Below are positions 53,185 to 53,446 of a stretch of DNA of 53,446 nt, one piece after another. A program made the position numbers and the translations under genes. The stretch comes from Chara braunii. Its lineage: Eukaryota; Streptophyta; Charophyceae; Charales; Characeae. Where the stretch lies: the NCBI GenBank assembly GCA_003427395.1, contig BFEA01000013.1:6733284-6786729 (forward strand). Reading direction: 5' to 3'. The notes below the pieces were generated by a model that was given only the letters and a program-made list of their open reading frames with translations, had not been told where the DNA came from and ran no database searches. Within the stretch, counting starts at the first letter, position 1. Each line of letters starts with the position of its first letter.

Positions 53185-53225
53185 ATATGGGGGTGTAGAT
53201 TGTTTTGCTCTCTACATCCCCATAT
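53185..53225. repeat. Inverted repeat, 15-bp arms
   Basis: ATATGGGGGTGTAGA (53185-53199) pairs with TCTACATCCCCATAT (53211-53225) with one G-T mismatch and an 11-base loop. It is surrounded by A- and T-rich sequence and could fold as an RNA hairpin. Confidence 0.7.
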
Positions 53226-53316
53226 TTTTATTTTTATTTTTTAAGAATCAAAATTATTTAAAAAAAATCAAAAACAAAACTAGACTCAAAATAGATTTTT
53301 TTTTTTTTCCTTTTTT

Positions 53317-53320
<4 letters not shown>

Positions 53321-53393
<73 letters not shown>
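53321..53393. repeat. (GATT)n microsatellite
   Basis: About 18 units of GATT with one GATC variant, followed by G-rich sequence. Confidence 0.97.
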
Positions 53394-53395
<2 letters not shown>

Positions 53396-53446
53396 GGGGG
53401 ATGGGGGATGGCATGGGCATGGACCCGGATTGGAATGATGGATTGA

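Overview
This is a eukaryotic, transposon-dense stretch with no recognisable host gene. It holds Ty3/gypsy-type LTR retroelements, one plant-style LINE, a MITE-like element, microsatellites, a 48-bp higher-order satellite and two runs of N. I found no rRNA or tRNA gene, CRISPR array or bacterial operon. The gene types (Ty3 gag with CCHC knuckles, a LINE with an APE endonuclease and a C-terminal zf-RVT, a Met-tRNA-like primer site) suggest a plant or streptophyte alga. The RNase H tail at 31.2-31.4 kb resembles Ty3 elements I associate from memory with charophyte algae such as Chara; I could not check this.

Layout. 1-4.35 kb: short tandem and dispersed repeats and polypyrimidine tracts. 4.35-10.75 kb: copy 1 of a long direct repeat carrying a minus-strand string of ORFs. 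10.75-13.0 kb: N gap, (CT)n and one arm of a large inverted repeat. 13.05-20.3 kb, minus strand: a Ty3 element with integrase, RNase H, RT, protease and gag, and upstream of gag the same kind of ORF string. This continues without a break into copy 2 of the direct repeat (20.84-27.24 kb). 27.0-28.2 kb: 48-bp satellite. 28.9-37.4 kb: rearranged pieces of a second Ty3 family, interrupted by the other inverted-repeat arm and a 520-bp gap. 39.4-39.8 kb: MITE-like element. 40.3-46.6 kb: a near full-length decayed LINE. 49.6-53.0 kb: another member of the second Ty3 family, decayed and cut off inside RT. 53.0-53.4 kb: inverted motifs and a (GATT)n microsatellite.

The main candidate for something undescribed is the ORF string upstream of gag. 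Over about 5.5 kb it contains three tandem copies of a ~120-residue domain (called X here), five diverged copies of a ~250-residue domain (called P) and three small ORFs (S, T, U). All point the same way as gag-pol. Every junction from X1 to P1 either overlaps, repeatedly as a stop/start ATGA, or abuts directly as TGAATG. That is a coupled, operon-like layout on a eukaryotic retroelement. P copies kept their reading frames while diverging strongly, which points to past protein-level selection. I do not recognise X or P and assign no function.

Caution: the two 6.4-kb direct-repeat copies share every ambiguous base at the same offset, and the inverted-repeat arms share nine. An assembler probably placed one consensus contig more than once, so copy number and long-range order here are unreliable.
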